Below, piece after piece: positions 44,056-45,283 of a DNA stretch of 45,283 nucleotides. The notes under the pieces were generated by a model. The model made no database searches. It saw only the letters and a list, made by a program, of their open reading frames with translations, and was not told where the DNA came from. A program made the position numbers and the translations under genes. The stretch's first letter is position 1, and every line of letters begins with the position of its first letter. The DNA comes from Gammaproteobacteria bacterium (GTDB lineage: Bacteria > Pseudomonadota > Gammaproteobacteria > Diplorickettsiales > Diplorickettsiaceae). Location of the stretch: the NCBI GenBank assembly GCA_013289115.1, contig JABDAQ010000005.1, positions 1 through 45,283 of the forward strand, given 5' to 3'.

Positions 44056-45275
44056 TTCACATTCAAAATGCTTTAACCATTGATGGTACAACAACTTCTC
44101 TCTCTATTCCCAGCGAGCAAACAATTTGTTTGAATGCCAGCGGCTTACTCTTATTACCAGGTCTGATTGATCCACATGTGCATTTTCGTACACCCGGATT
44201 AGAACATAAAGAAGATTGGTGCTCAGGTGCACGAGCCAGTATTAAAGGCGGTTATACGACCGTCTTCGATATGCCCAACACCGATCCACCGACAGTCACA
44301 GCCCAAGCACTGCTCGAAAAAAAAGCGCGTATTGAACAGCAGCTTGCAGCAGTCAATATTCCCTTACGTTATTATTTATTTTTAGGTGCAGACAAACAGC
44401 AATTAGCAACCGTGTCGTTGCTTAAAGATCAAGTGATCGGGATTAAAGTATTTATGGGTTGCAGTACAGGCGGTTTACTGATCGATGATGATGAAAGTTT
44501 ACATGCCCTCTTTAAAATTGCAGCAGAGCAAGATTTATTAGTTGCAGTACATGCAGAAGATGAAGCACGCATTCGAATACATAAACGACTATTTGCAGAC
44601 AAGCAAACCTACTCCATACATTCGCAGATACGTGATGAACAAGTGGCCGTCAACGCAGTACGCAAAGCGATTACTTTGGCAGGTCTGTACGGTACACGTT
44701 TATATTTATTGCACGTCAGCACATGTGCTGAACTCGAACTAATCGCAGACGCTAAAGATCAAGGGCTACCGGTATTTGCTGAAACAACGCCGCATCATTT
44801 ATTTTTAAATCAAGCTGATTATACGAACTTACAAGGCAAGGCTGTGATGAATCCGCCGCTACGTACATCACGTGATCAACAAGCACTATGGCATGCTATC
44901 AGAAATGGAATCATCGACACGCTCGGATCAGATCACGCACCTCATACTTTGGCAGAAAAAGCGCAGCCTTACGAAATTTGTCCTGCAGGCGTGCCTGGCA
45001 TTGAAACCAGCTTGCCTTTATTATTAGATGCACAACACAAAGGCCTAGTATCACTTAAACAAATTTTACGTTTAACAACAGAACGTGCTCGTGAAATTTT
45101 TAAATTGCCTGAAACTAACGATTACGTTTTAGTAAACCCTAATCAAATAAAGACTGTCATTGAAGCTGAATTGCAAACTAAATGTGCTTGGTCGCCTTTT
45201 GCAGGACGTGTTCTACAAGGTTGGCCTGTTTATGTGATTGTACAAGGTCGATTGTACGATTTGGAAAAATTATAA
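44052..45275 (+). CDS. pyrC: Dihydroorotase, class I (multifunctional complex type)
   Basis: 407 residues, complete. Cyclises carbamoyl-aspartate to dihydroorotate. Class I signature GLIDPHVHFRTPGLEHKEDW (H-x-H metal site with R-x-PG-x-x-x-KED), GGYTTVFDMPNTDPP, VHAEDE, LLHVSTCAELE, ETTPHHLFL, MNPPLRTSRDQQALW and GSDHAPHT (metal Asp). CPAGVPGIETSLPLLL is the substrate-side loop. Class I enzymes are unlike the class II PyrC of E. coli. The start overlaps the pyrI stop by 4 nt. pyrE and pyrF are not in the window. Confidence 0.94.
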   Translation: MIHIQNALTIDGTTTSLSIPSEQTICLNASGLLLLPGLIDPHVHFRTPGLEHKEDWCSGARASIKGGYTTVFDMPNTDPPTVTAQALLEKKARIEQQLAAVNIPLRYYLFLGADKQQLATVSLLKDQVIGIKVFMGCSTGGLLIDDDESLHALFKIAAEQDLLVAVHAEDEARIRIHKRLFADKQTYSIHSQIRDEQVAVNAVRKAITLAGLYGTRLYLLHVSTCAELELIADAKDQGLPVFAETTPHHLFLNQADYTNLQGKAVMNPPLRTSRDQQALWHAIRNGIIDTLGSDHAPHTLAEKAQPYEICPAGVPGIETSLPLLLDAQHKGLVSLKQILRLTTERAREIFKLPETNDYVLVNPNQIKTVIEAELQTKCAWSPFAGRVLQGWPVYVIVQGRLYDLEKL

Positions 45276-45283
45276 ATTGATTC

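Noticed and set aside
1-45283. tRNA, rRNA or CRISPR arrays
   Set aside because: No cloverleaf-like sequence, rRNA core sequence or regularly spaced repeats seen on either strand by reading; an automated scan was not possible.

Overview
The window looks like part of a chromosome of an AT-rich, host-associated gammaproteobacterium. The neighbourhood algH-ruvX-murJ, the pepP-ubiH-ubiI order, minD-minE, erpA and a PyrB/PyrI pair fit that class. The mixture with large unrecognised proteins, a SET-domain protein, decaying AAA-ATPase/PD-(D/E)XK genes and toxin-antitoxin genes resembles intracellular Legionellales (Coxiellaceae, for example Rickettsiella or Diplorickettsia). The genus is an inference from gene content only. 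There is no tRNA, rRNA, CRISPR array or recognisable transposase, and no stretch above 300 bases lacks a gene; the largest gap is 2656-2923.

Left end (1-10723): murJ (cut by the window edge), ruvX and algH run leftward and ispF rightward. A ParD/ParE-type pair follows, then a HAD-like protein of unknown role and a heavily deleted AAA-ATPase copy. Next comes the ubiquinone/proline-peptidase block ubiI - malic enzyme - ubiH - pepP, in which the malic enzyme gene sits between the two hydroxylase genes.

Centre (10834-23435): three giant co-directional genes (935, about 2029 and 1229 aa), separated by 1 and 13 nt. I read them as one paralogous family built from about 400-residue modules: one module in the first protein, four in the second (A-B-A-B) and two in the third (A-B). 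All three share a coiled-coil tail domain with an LNFI(V/L) motif and end in a short SSxFF(N/D) motif followed by a polar tail. The same end motif recurs in the TPR fragment at 37386-38612 and, more weakly, in the HAD-like protein at 3427-4749. This suggests a common secretion or sorting signal, and it is the most interesting signal in the window.

Right of that (23432-29140): erpA, minD-minE, algC-type phosphomannomutase/phosphoglucomutase and xthA, all housekeeping, then an intact AAA-ATPase/PD-(D/E)XK gene whose deleted twin lies at 4765-5319 in inverted orientation.

Right end (29150-45275): a 958-residue membrane protein of unknown function, then pyrimidine biosynthesis in two blocks: pyrD-carA-carB, and an ATP-grasp gene followed by pyrB-pyrI-pyrC. 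Together these cover every step from bicarbonate and glutamine to orotate. CarA and CarB match the Bacteroidetes/animal CAD subtype rather than the E. coli subtype, pyrC is class I and pyrD is class 1-like, so the pathway may have been acquired laterally. The two blocks are separated by minus-strand accessory genes: an apparently split SET-TPR gene carrying a GC-rich (63% by hand count) insert, and a hipA without a visible hipB.
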